Part shown: piece after piece, positions 17,884 through 26,380 of the stretch
Layout of the letters: the number at the start of each line of letters is the position of its first letter
Numbering within the stretch: position 1 is the stretch's first letter
DNA from: MB-PLM-2 sp964385715
Lineage (GTDB): Bacteria; Planctomycetota; Planctomycetia; Pirellulales; UBA7805
Assembly: GCA_964385715.1 (NCBI GenBank)
Contig: CAYLRE010000003.1
Span: forward strand, 1 to 55,235
Length of the DNA stretch: 55,235 bases
Direction: 5' to 3'
Notes under the pieces: generated by a model
The model's database searches: none
Seen by the model: only the letters and a program-made list of their open reading frames with translations
Told to the model about the DNA's origin: nothing
Position numbers and translations under genes: made by a program

Positions 17884-17932
17884 CGGTCGATCCTATTCCT
17901 TCAAAAGTTGATGAAGGGAAGCGACCACCCAC

Positions 17933-17970
17933 AAAAAAACCGCGTTCGGAACCGAAATGTTCCTCCGCGG
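17933..17970 (-). terminator. Intrinsic terminator in the leader of the PLP enzyme gene (candidate attenuator)
   Basis: On the minus strand ccgcg ... ggaac - 6-nt loop - gttcc ... cgcgg folds into a two-part stem (17940-17970 on the forward strand). It is followed at once by seven T residues (forward a-run 17933-17939). It sits about 50 nt before the start codon at 17883. The upstream neighbour at 18324 is divergent, so no upstream gene needs this terminator. A further small hairpin, gcacc/ggtgc, lies at 18006-18020. Confidence 0.6.
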
Positions 17971-18323
17971 CTTGCACTGTCAGAATGGCTTCGTCGCGTC
18001 TCGAAGCACCTCTTTGGTGCAGTCGAATCGAACAATTCACGTTCGAAACACGACTTTGGCTCTTTAGCAGGTTCTGGCTGCAAGCGGCCGCAAATCCCAG
18101 GTTGTGCCCGAATTCTATCGCCACCGTTCGACCTTGGCAAGTCATCGATTTGAGAATTTTCGCCGGACACCGTGGGCGGCTCGCATTACCTGGGGCCGAT
18201 GCCGGCGGTGGGAGCAGGATAAGTGTGGACCGCAGGAAGCTGGCTAAGATACGATGGAGGTCGCCGGCGCCAGATGCCGTGTGCGAGAGCAAGCAAGCCA
18301 GAAGGAACCGATAGGACAGCGGA

Positions 18324-20000
18324 ATGGCCGACACTCAGGATTCCGTCGCGAGTGATAGCAGCAGCTCGAACTCCCCTCGACCAATACGCCTTTGGCCTGC
18401 GGTCATCATCACCGTGCTCTGCCCGGTGCTGGTCATTACGTTGTTTGCCGTGCCGTTTGATGATCTGATTCAAGGCTGGCACCGAGTGGTCGGTTCCGGC
18501 GTGATCATTCTGGCCACAATCGTTGCCTTGACCGTGTGGCTGTTCTTCCGCTCGAACATCTCGATGCCGATGTGCAAGCGAATCACGGCATTGGCGGTCT
18601 TGCTGCTGCTAGCAGCGGTCGCCGTGTTTCACATTCGCGGCTACGACGGCAATATGTTGCCGCTAATCGCACCGCGCGGCTGGGTGTTATCATTGGTTGG
18701 AGCCGCTCCGGCGACGGTTGTTGAGAATGCCGAGGCCGAGCAATCGACCGACGCGAAGGGCCAGCGACTCCGTGAACTGGCAGGCAACGGCGAGCGGGCT
18801 AACGACGTGCTTGAATTTCTCGGACCCGGACGAAAGCCGGTGTTCGATGCTCGGCTCAATCCCGATTGGACTGCCCATCCACCAGAAGAACTGTGGCGGC
18901 GACCGCTGGGCGAGGCGTTTAGCAGCTTCGCCGTGATTGGTCACGTGGCGATTACGCAGGAGCAGATCGGCTCGGATGAAGCGATTTCCTGCTTCGATCT
19001 TGAGACGGGCGAGCTGCTGTGGCGTCACCTCGACCAGGGCGAGCACTTCACCTCGTCGCTCGGCGGCAATGGTCCGCGGTCGACGCCAACCATCCACCAG
19101 GAGCGAGTTTACACGATGGGGGCGACGGGCGTGCTCAACTGCCTCGACCTCTATACCGGCGAGGAACTTTGGTCGCACAGTGTGCTGAAGGACAACAACG
19201 CTGAAATTCCGCTGTGGGGAATAAGTGGTTCCCCGCTCATCGTCGACGGCAATGTCGTCGTCTCCGGTGGCGACCAAGGTGACGCCGACAAGACTACGAG
19301 GCCGCATGCCGTATTGCTCGCCTACGACAAAGTCACTGGTGAGCCGGTCTGGCGCGGAGCGGGCGACAAGAATGCCAGCTATGGTTCACCGGAACTGGCG
19401 ACCGTTGGCGGGGTGCGGCAGATCCTGATCTTCACAGCCGCTCATGTTGTCGGCCACAACGCCGACACCGGCGAGGCGATCTGGAGCTACGACTGGCCAG
19501 GCAATATGCCGAACGTGGCCCAGGTGGTTCGCCTTACGGACAATCATGTCTTCGCGTCCAAGGGCTACGCCATGGGTTCCGTGGTGATCGATCTTACGCC
19601 TGACGAGTCTGGTCAGATTCCCTCGCGGCCGGAGCACGTGTGGCGAGAGAAGCGGTTGATGAAGACGAAGTTCACCAACGCCGTGTTCCGCGGCGGTTAT
19701 GCCTATGGGCTCAGCGACGGACTGCTTGAGTGCATCGATGTCGACAATCACAAGCGAAAGTGGAAGACGCGGGCCGATTACGGGCAAGGGCAAGTTGTGC
19801 TGATTGGCGACCACCTTTTGATTCAGGCCGAGTCGGGTGATGTCGCCCTGGTGAATGTGAATCCGGAGAAGCACGAAGAGGTGGCCCGCTTCTCGCCGCT
19901 CTCTGCACGCACTTGGAACTATCCGGTCTTGGTGGGCGATCGACTGCTGGTGCGAAACGACCAGGAGATGGCCTGCTACCGCGTGAAGTTGGCCGAGTAA
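18324..20000 (+). CDS. Membrane-anchored PQQ-like beta-propeller protein
   Basis: 558 residues. Three hydrophobic helices at about 22-43, 55-76 and 86-104 anchor the N-terminus. A long extracytoplasmic part holds PQQ-like repeats of the form AxxGxxLW: CFDLETGELLWRH, CLDLYTGEELWSH, AYDKVTGEPVWRG, GHNADTGEAIWSY and CIDVDNHKRKWKT. The family includes quinoprotein-like propellers and BamB-like scaffolds. The residues that bind PQQ and calcium in alcohol dehydrogenases are not evident, so this is more likely a binding or scaffold protein. It stands alone, divergent from the PLP enzyme gene. Planctomycetes carry many such proteins. Confidence 0.78.
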   Translation: MADTQDSVASDSSSSNSPRPIRLWPAVIITVLCPVLVITLFAVPFDDLIQGWHRVVGSGVIILATIVALTVWLFFRSNISMPMCKRITALAVLLLLAAVAVFHIRGYDGNMLPLIAPRGWVLSLVGAAPATVVENAEAEQSTDAKGQRLRELAGNGERANDVLEFLGPGRKPVFDARLNPDWTAHPPEELWRRPLGEAFSSFAVIGHVAITQEQIGSDEAISCFDLETGELLWRHLDQGEHFTSSLGGNGPRSTPTIHQERVYTMGATGVLNCLDLYTGEELWSHSVLKDNNAEIPLWGISGSPLIVDGNVVVSGGDQGDADKTTRPHAVLLAYDKVTGEPVWRGAGDKNASYGSPELATVGGVRQILIFTAAHVVGHNADTGEAIWSYDWPGNMPNVAQVVRLTDNHVFASKGYAMGSVVIDLTPDESGQIPSRPEHVWREKRLMKTKFTNAVFRGGYAYGLSDGLLECIDVDNHKRKWKTRADYGQGQVVLIGDHLLIQAESGDVALVNVNPEKHEEVARFSPLSARTWNYPVLVGDRLLVRNDQEMACYRVKLAE

Positions 20001-20227
20001 CGTCGGGTGTGAAAGCCACTCCGCGCTCGTAACGGGTGAGAGAGCCGCCGACTTTTTTTGCTGTATGCAGGAATATGGGGTTGGGGTGAAAAAACTCCAA
20101 GTGGTTGTCGCGGCTTGAGTTGCGTCATTGGCGGCTGGCCGCCAGTTTTACCGCAACTCTTTTGGCTGCGAGTCCTTAGCGTAATTTCGCCCGATTTGCA
20201 CGCGACGCCAAAAAAGTCTCTTTCATT

Positions 20228-20252
20228 GGGAGGGCGAGCTTCCTAGCGAGCC
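20228..20252 (+). repeat. Dispersed intergenic repeat, copy 1 (diverged)
   Basis: Starts gggagggcga and ends gcgagcc. It is a diverged relative of the copies at 20438-20462 (opposite strand) and 48915-48939 (same strand). Confidence 0.5.
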
Positions 20253-20419
20253 GCCGTTATTCCGCGAGTGGACGTACCGTCCTGCGGTGCCGTGTGGACT
20301 GGCAGGATCAAGTCTCAAGACTCAGGTCACAAGCCTATCTAACCAAGTTGTCAAAGAACGGAACGTTGTGTGCCACTAGTAGCTTGCTACCAGTGCTGCG
20401 TGAAGCGGAGTGGTGCCTC

Positions 20420-20462
20420 CACTTGCACCATTACCACGGCTCAGCGGGAGCTTCGCCCTCCC
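20420..20462 (-). repeat. Dispersed intergenic repeat, copy 2
   Basis: Read on the minus strand, 20438-20462 differs from 48915-48939 at one base in 25. The similarity continues to 20420 through a tgcaagtg motif shared with the other copy. Confidence 0.65.
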
Positions 20463-20602
20463 AGCCAAGAGCCAGGCAGCCATAAGCAACAGAAACCAAC
20501 CCTACCACAGCTACCGGGTTCAAAACAAACAAAACGACGTGCAGCCGCGTCGTGCGAATGTCGGGGGAATTGAACAGACGTTGAGCATTCGTCGAACGCC
20601 CG

Positions 20603-20899
20603 TCAATGAAGGTGACGTTCAATATCCATGGCAGCGTGGAATATACCTAAGATCTCGACACGCGTTTCGCCGGCTACGAGATAGGCGATTCGATAATGCC
20701 CGTAGAGAATCTCGCGTACCTGTCGGTCGGCAATCGGTTCGTACCGTTGCCCAATCAGAGGATGATTACGCAGAAGCTGGACCTTTTCATAGATTCCAGC
20801 GACGCCTCCGCCAGCGGCATCAGGTCGATCCGCGGCGATGTAATCATGGATGTGTTCCAGACAATCAACGGCTGCCCGTGTCCAGACTATTTTTGCCAC
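20603..20899 (-). CDS. ParE/RelE-family toxin
   Basis: 98 residues, GTG start. The ParE/RelE fold is clear: IVWTRAAVDCLEHIHDYIA at the N-terminus, HPLIGQRYEP in the middle and the closing strands VREILYGHYRIAYLV and VEILGIFHAAMD. ParE toxins poison gyrase and RelE toxins cut mRNA; the ParE-like R-x-L...Y-R-I-x-Y pattern favours ParE. The start overlaps the end of the upstream antitoxin by 13 nt, the normal order of antitoxin then toxin, so the two should be translationally coupled. It lies next to dispersed repeats, consistent with a mobile accessory module. Confidence 0.85.
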   Translation of the reverse strand: MAKIVWTRAAVDCLEHIHDYIAADRPDAAGGGVAGIYEKVQLLRNHPLIGQRYEPIADRQVREILYGHYRIAYLVAGETRVEILGIFHAAMDIERHLH

Positions 20900-21072
20900 G
20901 AGTCAATCTTTCCCCGAACTTCGGCGTCCGAGACGGTGTCGCCAGTATCGGAGTCTTGCAGGCCTCGCTGTACCATGCGGGCATAGGCCAACTCTCGAAG
21001 GATCTCGTCGTAACTACTATCATCGGGCTGCTGTCCGATGATCTCGATCATAGAGTCTTTGGCCGTCGACAT
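20887..21072 (-). CDS. Antitoxin partner of the ParE-like toxin
   Basis: 61 residues, ATG preceded by agagga. Short acidic protein: MSTAKDSMIEIIGQQPDDSS, then DEILRELAYARMVQRGLQDS and SDAEVRGKIDSW. The SDAEVRGKI end resembles the helical toxin-binding tail of planctomycete and cyanobacterial ParE antitoxins, where a conserved W closes the protein. It lacks an obvious full DNA-binding domain beyond a short N-terminal helix pair. The assignment rests mainly on its size, order and 13-nt overlap with the toxin. Confidence 0.75.
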   Translation of the reverse strand: MSTAKDSMIEIIGQQPDDSSYDEILRELAYARMVQRGLQDSDTGDTVSDAEVRGKIDSWQK

Positions 21073-21233
21073 GCGATCGTCCTCTTACTGTTCAGGGCCG
21101 ATGTTTCCGTTTCCGCGTCTTTGTCGTTTCTCGTCAGGACCGAAGCGGCTGATGTTATTGTCGTCGCTCTGGTGTCGGTCGGCAAGTGTTTCGGATCGCG
21201 CTGACTGGCCTTCTCCGTCACCCACCCCACCCA

Positions 21234-22379
21234 CTACTCCACTTCTTGTTCCAGCAGCCAGTCTTCCAAGATGATGTGGCGCAAGAAGGGGGCACGTAGC
21301 AGGGCCGTTTGCGAGGGGAGCATCGCCGTGAGCCAGGGGCGGCGGGCCATGCCGGAGACAACTCGTAGGCCAAGGCTGCTGGGCGATGTGCCGCTGAGTT
21401 GTGCTTGCACGTTCTCGCTTAGGCGGCGAAACGTGGCCGGAAATAGATTCGGTTCCGGACCAACGTGCACGATCGTTTCGATGTCTTCGCCGAGCGTGTG
21501 ATTGACCGCATCCCAAACCCGTTGTGGGTGGTCGATCCAGCGAATAAGCATCTCACGGGAGTTGTACTCGTTGTAGCTTTCATTGCCGGTCACGAGTGAG
21601 AGTACCGCTGGCCGAGGTGCCGAAAAGCCGCCGGGAACTTCGTGAATTGTTACGGCCGCCCGATTCGGAATGCTTCGCTGCCACACGATCGGCGTATGCA
21701 GTGGCGGCCAGTTATGGCGGTTCTTGCGAACGTGAACTCCCTTGGGCAGGCGCTCCTTGATCAGACGCTTTAGCCGATCGACCGTGTCACCCTGACCGAG
21801 AACGAGTAGCGAGTTCGGCGACAGGTAGCTTGAGGTTCCGATGAATCCCCAGCCCTGACAATTGATCTCAACGCAGAGCCGGTTGATCATGTCGACGTCA
21901 AGCGCCGCTTCGCGCGTGAATACGATGCCCATCGAAACATCTTCGCCGAGTTCCGCACAGTCGTCCGCCAGGGAAAGCGGAACTTGCAGGGCCGACTCCA
22001 GGTCGAACACGCCGCTGGCAACCAAGGCGGTCACCTCGCCTAGACTGTAGCCGATCCCCATGCGGGAGACGACGTAGTCGATCTCGAAAAACTTCTTGAG
22101 CAGCTCAATCTGGGCCAGCTCCACGGCCATGATCAGGGCGACCGCATCAGCGAACGAGTCGAGCGAGGTCTCTTCCTTATTCTTAACACGATCTTCCAGG
22201 TCGATCTTGCGGCCGAGCACCTGAGAGGCGATCTCCGAGGCCTGTTTGAGGTGGACGGAGATGACCGGACCGTAGGCTGCGTGGGCGAGCAGCTCCGGGG
22301 TTCGTCCCAGGTTGGTAACGTTGTAACCGCGGAAGATGAAGGCGGTCTTGTCGAGGTTGTCACGAAACTCGCCGTTCAC
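21234..22379 (-). CDS. FabD-like acyltransferase without the malonyl-binding arginine
   Basis: 381 residues of the FabD/polyketide acyltransferase fold. The nucleophile elbow GYSLGEVTALV holds Ser112 and a later PLHTPIV gives the catalytic His. The usual N-terminal GQGSQ loop is replaced by FRGYNVTN. The arginine that grips the malonyl carboxylate in E. coli FabD (R117) aligns with Leu137. It probably transfers an acyl group, but malonyl-CoA is an unlikely substrate. It is longer than FabD (about 310 residues). No acyl carrier or ketosynthase gene lies in the window. It is divergent from the H4MPT operon with a 189-bp spacer. Confidence 0.7.
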   Translation of the reverse strand: MNGEFRDNLDKTAFIFRGYNVTNLGRTPELLAHAAYGPVISVHLKQASEIASQVLGRKIDLEDRVKNKEETSLDSFADAVALIMAVELAQIELLKKFFEIDYVVSRMGIGYSLGEVTALVASGVFDLESALQVPLSLADDCAELGEDVSMGIVFTREAALDVDMINRLCVEINCQGWGFIGTSSYLSPNSLLVLGQGDTVDRLKRLIKERLPKGVHVRKNRHNWPPLHTPIVWQRSIPNRAAVTIHEVPGGFSAPRPAVLSLVTGNESYNEYNSREMLIRWIDHPQRVWDAVNHTLGEDIETIVHVGPEPNLFPATFRRLSENVQAQLSGTSPSSLGLRVVSGMARRPWLTAMLPSQTALLRAPFLRHIILEDWLLEQEVE

Positions 22380-22568
22380 GGGTAACTACCTCGGAGCTTG
22401 ATGGGGGCGGCGTTACTAACAACGGGGCTGCTAGACAGCTATAACTATAGTATCGGCGTGCGATTGCCGCCGACTGAATCGCTTTGCCGGCTGATTCTCT
22501 CTATCTGTTCACTGCCGCGAATTGAACGGCGAAACTCGATATTTCTAAGGTAATTGGGCTCAAGACGT

Positions 22569-23372
22569 ATGTCCGAAAATGCTGCCGACAACTGGGATCT
22601 GAAGGGACGCACGGCCGTGGTGACCGGTTCCTCGAGCGGAATCGGGCGCGCCATCGCGCTGCGGCTCGCGGCGGCCGGAGCGAGTGTGCTGGTACATGCT
22701 CGCAAGAACATGCCCGCCGCCGAGGTGACCGCCGCCGAAATCCGCGCGTTGGGTGTCGACGCCCACATCCTGCAGGCAGACCTGGCCGACGAACAGCAGC
22801 GGCAGCGTCTGGTCCACGAGGCGTTCGAGTGGGGTGAGGCGATTGACATCTGGATCAACAACGCCGGCGCTGATGTGCTGACTGGCGATGCGGCCGACTG
22901 GTCTTTCGAACAGAAACTTGAGCGACTTTGGCAGGTCGACGTGACCGCCACCATGCAGCTCTCGCGCATTGTCGGTGAGAAAATGAAACTCGCCGGACGA
23001 GGCGTGATCTTGAACATGGGTTGGGATCAGGCCGAGCAAGGCATGGCAGGCGACAGTGGCGAGATGTTTGGTGCCATCAAAGGAGCGATCATGGCCTTCT
23101 CGCGAAGCCTGGCTCAATCGCTGGCGCCCGATGTTCGCGTGAACTGCATCGCGCCTGGTTGGATTCGCACCGCTTGGGGCGATCAAGCTTCGGACTACTG
23201 GAACGATCGTGCGGTCGGCGAGTCGCTTGTCGGTCGTTGGGGAACACCGGAAGACGTTGCGGCGATGGCTTATTTTCTTGCCTCCGATGCGGCCAGTTTT
23301 GTGAGCGGACAAATCATGCCGGTCAATGGTGGATTTCGTACCGGTGCCGTTCGAGCAAGCGACTCGAGGTGA
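22569..23372 (+). CDS. SDR-family protein heading the H4MPT operon, catalytic Tyr replaced
   Basis: 267 residues from the ATG at 22569; a TTG at 22554 is possible. The Rossmann fold is intact: VVTGSSSGIGRAIA for nucleotide binding, INNAGADVL, and the C-terminal MPVNGGFRTG. The short-chain dehydrogenase active site is altered: YxxxK reads FGAIK (Phe167, Lys171), and no Ser occurs at the usual spot about 13 residues before it. It starts a run of six genes and ends 3 nt before the DUF6513/DHPS-like gene, so translational coupling is likely. By context it could act on a pterin, by analogy with pteridine reductases of the same superfamily, but the missing Tyr makes standard chemistry uncertain. 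Confidence 0.75.
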   Translation: MSENAADNWDLKGRTAVVTGSSSGIGRAIALRLAAAGASVLVHARKNMPAAEVTAAEIRALGVDAHILQADLADEQQRQRLVHEAFEWGEAIDIWINNAGADVLTGDAADWSFEQKLERLWQVDVTATMQLSRIVGEKMKLAGRGVILNMGWDQAEQGMAGDSGEMFGAIKGAIMAFSRSLAQSLAPDVRVNCIAPGWIRTAWGDQASDYWNDRAVGESLVGRWGTPEDVAAMAYFLASDAASFVSGQIMPVNGGFRTGAVRASDSR

Positions 23373-23375
23373 TTC

Positions 23376-24815
23376 GTGAGTGGCGATACCCCATCCACCG
23401 CAGCCGTCGGCATGTCCGGCGAGAAGATCCATTTCGTCACCGGACGACTGGCCGAGCACTCGCTCAAGTCGATGCTCGACGATCTTTCGCGCGACGTCGG
23501 TTTTGAGTACACCGTCGACGTGCTGGGCATTACCGTGGCCGCACTGATGACGCCGCAGTGGATTGCCAAGCAGATCCAAGTGCCGGCCGATACCACGCGA
23601 ATCTTGCTGCCTGGCTATTGCGAAGGTGATCTTGCTCCTTTGACCGCGATTACCGATCTGCCGATCGAACGCGGACCGCGCGATCTGCGGCTACTGCCAG
23701 AATTCTTTGGTCGCCGTAAGGGAGCCGCCAGCGAGTACGGGGCTTTCGATATTGAGATCCTGGCCGAGATCAATTTGGCGCCCTCTTGGACTCGCCAGGC
23801 GATTATGGAAGAGGCGGCTCGTTTGCAGGCCGCGGGTGCCGACATCATCGACGTTGGTTGTACGCCGGGCGAGACCTGGAACGAAGTCGGCGACGTGGTG
23901 CGGGCCCTTCGCGACGAGGGCCACCGCGTTTCAATCGATAGCTTGAATGTAAAAGAGATTGCCGCTGCGACCGCCGCCGGGGCGGAGCTGGTATTGTCGG
24001 TGAATGGATCAAATCGTGACGCCGCGGCCGACTGGGGCTGTGAAGTGGTCGTAATTCCGGATGACCCGGCCACGTTGGGCGGACTCGACGACACGATCGA
24101 AAAGCTTGCGGTCGCCGGTGTGCCACTGAGAATTGATCCGGTGCTCTCGCCGATCGGATTTGGTTTTGCCGACAGTCTGCACGGCTACTTCACAGTTCGC
24201 GAGCGTTACCCGGACGCCGAGATGATGATGGGCATCGGAAACCTGAGCGAGTTGACCGACGTTGATTCGGCCGGCGTGAACGTGATGCTACTTGGCATTT
24301 GTCAGGAGTTGGGCATTCGTAGCGTACTGACGACGCAGGTGATCAACTGGGCCCGTTCGTCGGTGCGGGAGTGCGACCTGGCTCGCCGGCTCGTTTATCA
24401 CGCGGTCCGCAATCAGGTATTGCCGAAGCACCTGGAGTCGCAGTTGATCACGCTTCGCGATACGCGGCTGCCGGAGTACGGGCCAGAGGAACTTTCACGA
24501 TTGGCGGCCGATATCAAGGACAACAACTTTCGCATCTTCGCCGAGGCGGGCAAGCTGCACCTGCTGAGCCGTGGGCTGCATGTCGAAGGTCGCGACCCCT
24601 TCAAGATGTTTGACGAGGTGTTGGCCGCGGAGCCGAAAAATCTCGACGCGGGTCATGCGTTCTATCTCGGCTTTGAAATGGCCAAGGCCCTGACGGCTCT
24701 GACGCTCGACAAGAATTACTGTCAGGATGAGGCTCTCGACTGGGGGCATTTGACGATTGAAGAGAAGCATCATCGCCTGCCACGCCGCTCGAAGAAGCGG
24801 GATGATGCGGAGTAG
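23376..24815 (+). CDS. DUF6513 / dihydropteroate synthase-like protein (H4MPT biosynthesis)
   Basis: 479 residues from a GTG with an aggtga sequence just upstream. An N-terminal domain of about 115 residues (IHFVTGRLAEHSLKSML, TRILLPGYCEGDL) precedes a TIM-barrel resembling dihydropteroate synthase: ADIIDVGCTPGE, RVSIDSLNVKEI, RIDPVLSPIGFGF and MGIGNLSELTDVDSAGVN. The last is typical of the archaeal-like branch rather than folate enzymes. The C-terminal part (NNFRIFAEAGKLHLLSRG) extends past the barrel. By family and context it should join a pterin to the aminobenzene-ribosyl phosphate made by the last gene of the operon. Cytoplasmic. The DUF6513 name is from memory. Confidence 0.8.
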   Translation: MSGDTPSTAAVGMSGEKIHFVTGRLAEHSLKSMLDDLSRDVGFEYTVDVLGITVAALMTPQWIAKQIQVPADTTRILLPGYCEGDLAPLTAITDLPIERGPRDLRLLPEFFGRRKGAASEYGAFDIEILAEINLAPSWTRQAIMEEAARLQAAGADIIDVGCTPGETWNEVGDVVRALRDEGHRVSIDSLNVKEIAAATAAGAELVLSVNGSNRDAAADWGCEVVVIPDDPATLGGLDDTIEKLAVAGVPLRIDPVLSPIGFGFADSLHGYFTVRERYPDAEMMMGIGNLSELTDVDSAGVNVMLLGICQELGIRSVLTTQVINWARSSVRECDLARRLVYHAVRNQVLPKHLESQLITLRDTRLPEYGPEELSRLAADIKDNNFRIFAEAGKLHLLSRGLHVEGRDPFKMFDEVLAAEPKNLDAGHAFYLGFEMAKALTALTLDKNYCQDEALDWGHLTIEEKHHRLPRRSKKRDDAE

Positions 24816-24865
24816 AAGATCGTTTCAGGTAAGCAGATAACGCGGAACAGAGATGAGCCAGAGAA

Positions 24866-26329
24866 GTGACGACGGAATCGGCAGATCGACGTAACGCTGC
24901 GACAACGCCGCCGGTGGTGGTGCCGCTGGACGCTGCGCCGGAACCGGTGGAAGCCTTTCGCCGTTTGGCCGCCTGGCCGCGTTGCGTCTTCTTCGATAGT
25001 GCTCAGCGCGACGAGAAGTTGGGGCGTTATTCGTTCATTGCGGCCGATCCCTTTGAGCACGTCGAAGTCGATTCGCTCGGCAGCGATGCTCTGGCGGAGT
25101 TGGCCCGTCGGATGGCTGGCTTTGAAGCTCAGCCGGTTGCCGAGTTACCGCCTTTTCAAGGAGGGGCCGCCGGACTGTTTGGTTACGACCTGGCTTATGG
25201 ATTGGAGAGTTTGCCCCGCTGCCGCTTCGATGAGTTTCAGGTGCCGCCACTCTCCGTTGGCCTGTACGATGTGGTGCTCTCCTACGATCACCAGACTGAC
25301 GAAGCGTGGATCATCTCGCACGGTTTTCCCGAAAGCGATCCGGATCGTCGCCGGCTTCGTGCGGAACAGCGGGCCGAGGCGGTGCGTCGACAGATCGAAC
25401 AGGGCGAGCCGCTCGATACTTCTTCTGCTTCCTCGGCAAACTCAGCGAAGAAGTCGCCCCAGCGAATCGTACCGGCGGCGGACCCTTGCCCGCAGTTTGC
25501 AACCACGGCCGCTGATGAGCTCTCAAGCAACTTCGATCGCGATGGCTACCTGCGAGCGGTCGAGCGAATCATCGAGTACATCTACGCCGGCGATATCTTT
25601 CAGGCCAACTTCGCGCAGCGGTTGTTGCACCCGGAGCGCGATCATGCCCTCGATCTGTATCTTCGCATGCGGGAGCGAAACGCGGCCCCCTTTGCCGGCT
25701 ACTTCGACTTAGGCGAGTTCCAGATTGTCAGTGCTTCGCCGGAGCGATTTTTGCAGCTGCGCGATCGACAGGTCGAGGCTCGTCCGATCAAAGGAACGCG
25801 ACGAAGGTTGTCGCTGCCGGAGGCCGATTTCTACGCCGGCGACGACTTGCAGCAGAGCGAGAAAGATCGCAGCGAAAACGTGATGATCGTCGACCTGATG
25901 CGGAACGACCTGTCGAAAGTCTGTCGGCCGGAGAGTGTTCGTGTGACGCAGCTATGCCATCTGGAGAGCTACGCCTACGTGCAGCATTTGGTCTCCGCGA
26001 TTGTCGGCACGCTCGATGAGCGGACCTCGGCCGTCGACCTGCTGCGGGGGGCATTTCCCGGTGGTTCGATCACCGGAGCCCCCAAGGTGCGGGCGATGGA
26101 GATCATTGCCGAGTCGGAACCGACCGCCCGAGGGCCGTATTGCGGTTCGCTCGGGTACATCGGCTTTGATGGGACGATGGATACGAGTATCTTGATCAGA
26201 ACGGTGACCGCCGGTCGTGGTTGGTGGCAACTGCCGGTCGGTGGCGGGATCGTGGCCAAGAGCGATCCCGCAGCCGAGTACGAAGAGACCTGGCACAAGG
26301 CCGAAGGGATGCTGCGAGCATTGAAGTAA
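24866..26329 (+). CDS. pabB: Aminodeoxychorismate synthase component I
   Basis: 487 residues from a GTG. Chorismate-binding enzyme with YSFIAADP near the N-terminus, GDIFQANFAQR, SASPERFL, the diagnostic VEARPIKGTRRR, SEKDRSENVMIVDLMRNDL, and PGGSITGAPKVRAMEI. In PIKGT the lysine (K309) marks ADC synthase; anthranilate synthase has PIAGT. It makes 4-amino-4-deoxychorismate from chorismate using ammonia from PabA, the gene that follows 51 nt later. A Ser/Ala/Lys-rich loop near 190-205 is a lineage-specific insertion. In this operon the 4-aminobenzoate is probably destined for H4MPT as well as folate. No pabC lyase gene is present. Confidence 0.88.
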   Translation: MTTESADRRNAATTPPVVVPLDAAPEPVEAFRRLAAWPRCVFFDSAQRDEKLGRYSFIAADPFEHVEVDSLGSDALAELARRMAGFEAQPVAELPPFQGGAAGLFGYDLAYGLESLPRCRFDEFQVPPLSVGLYDVVLSYDHQTDEAWIISHGFPESDPDRRRLRAEQRAEAVRRQIEQGEPLDTSSASSANSAKKSPQRIVPAADPCPQFATTAADELSSNFDRDGYLRAVERIIEYIYAGDIFQANFAQRLLHPERDHALDLYLRMRERNAAPFAGYFDLGEFQIVSASPERFLQLRDRQVEARPIKGTRRRLSLPEADFYAGDDLQQSEKDRSENVMIVDLMRNDLSKVCRPESVRVTQLCHLESYAYVQHLVSAIVGTLDERTSAVDLLRGAFPGGSITGAPKVRAMEIIAESEPTARGPYCGSLGYIGFDGTMDTSILIRTVTAGRGWWQLPVGGGIVAKSDPAAEYEETWHKAEGMLRALK

Positions 26330-26380
26330 CGGCCGATGCATTTCATAAGAGACGCAGTTCATACAAACGGCGATTAAAGC

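Larger units (their letters stand above)
20001..20602. other. Intergenic with two copies of a dispersed repeat
   Basis: 602 bp without a convincing gene. It contains two members of the planctomycete-type gggagggcga repeat in opposite orientations (20228-20252 and 20420-20462). Short frames across these repeats translate to WEGEAPAEPW-like peptides, which I regard as artefacts of the repeat. Confidence 0.55.

Noticed and set aside
20294..20622. Short frames encoding WEGEAPAEP-like peptides
   Set aside because: Translation products of a dispersed intergenic repeat, not genes.
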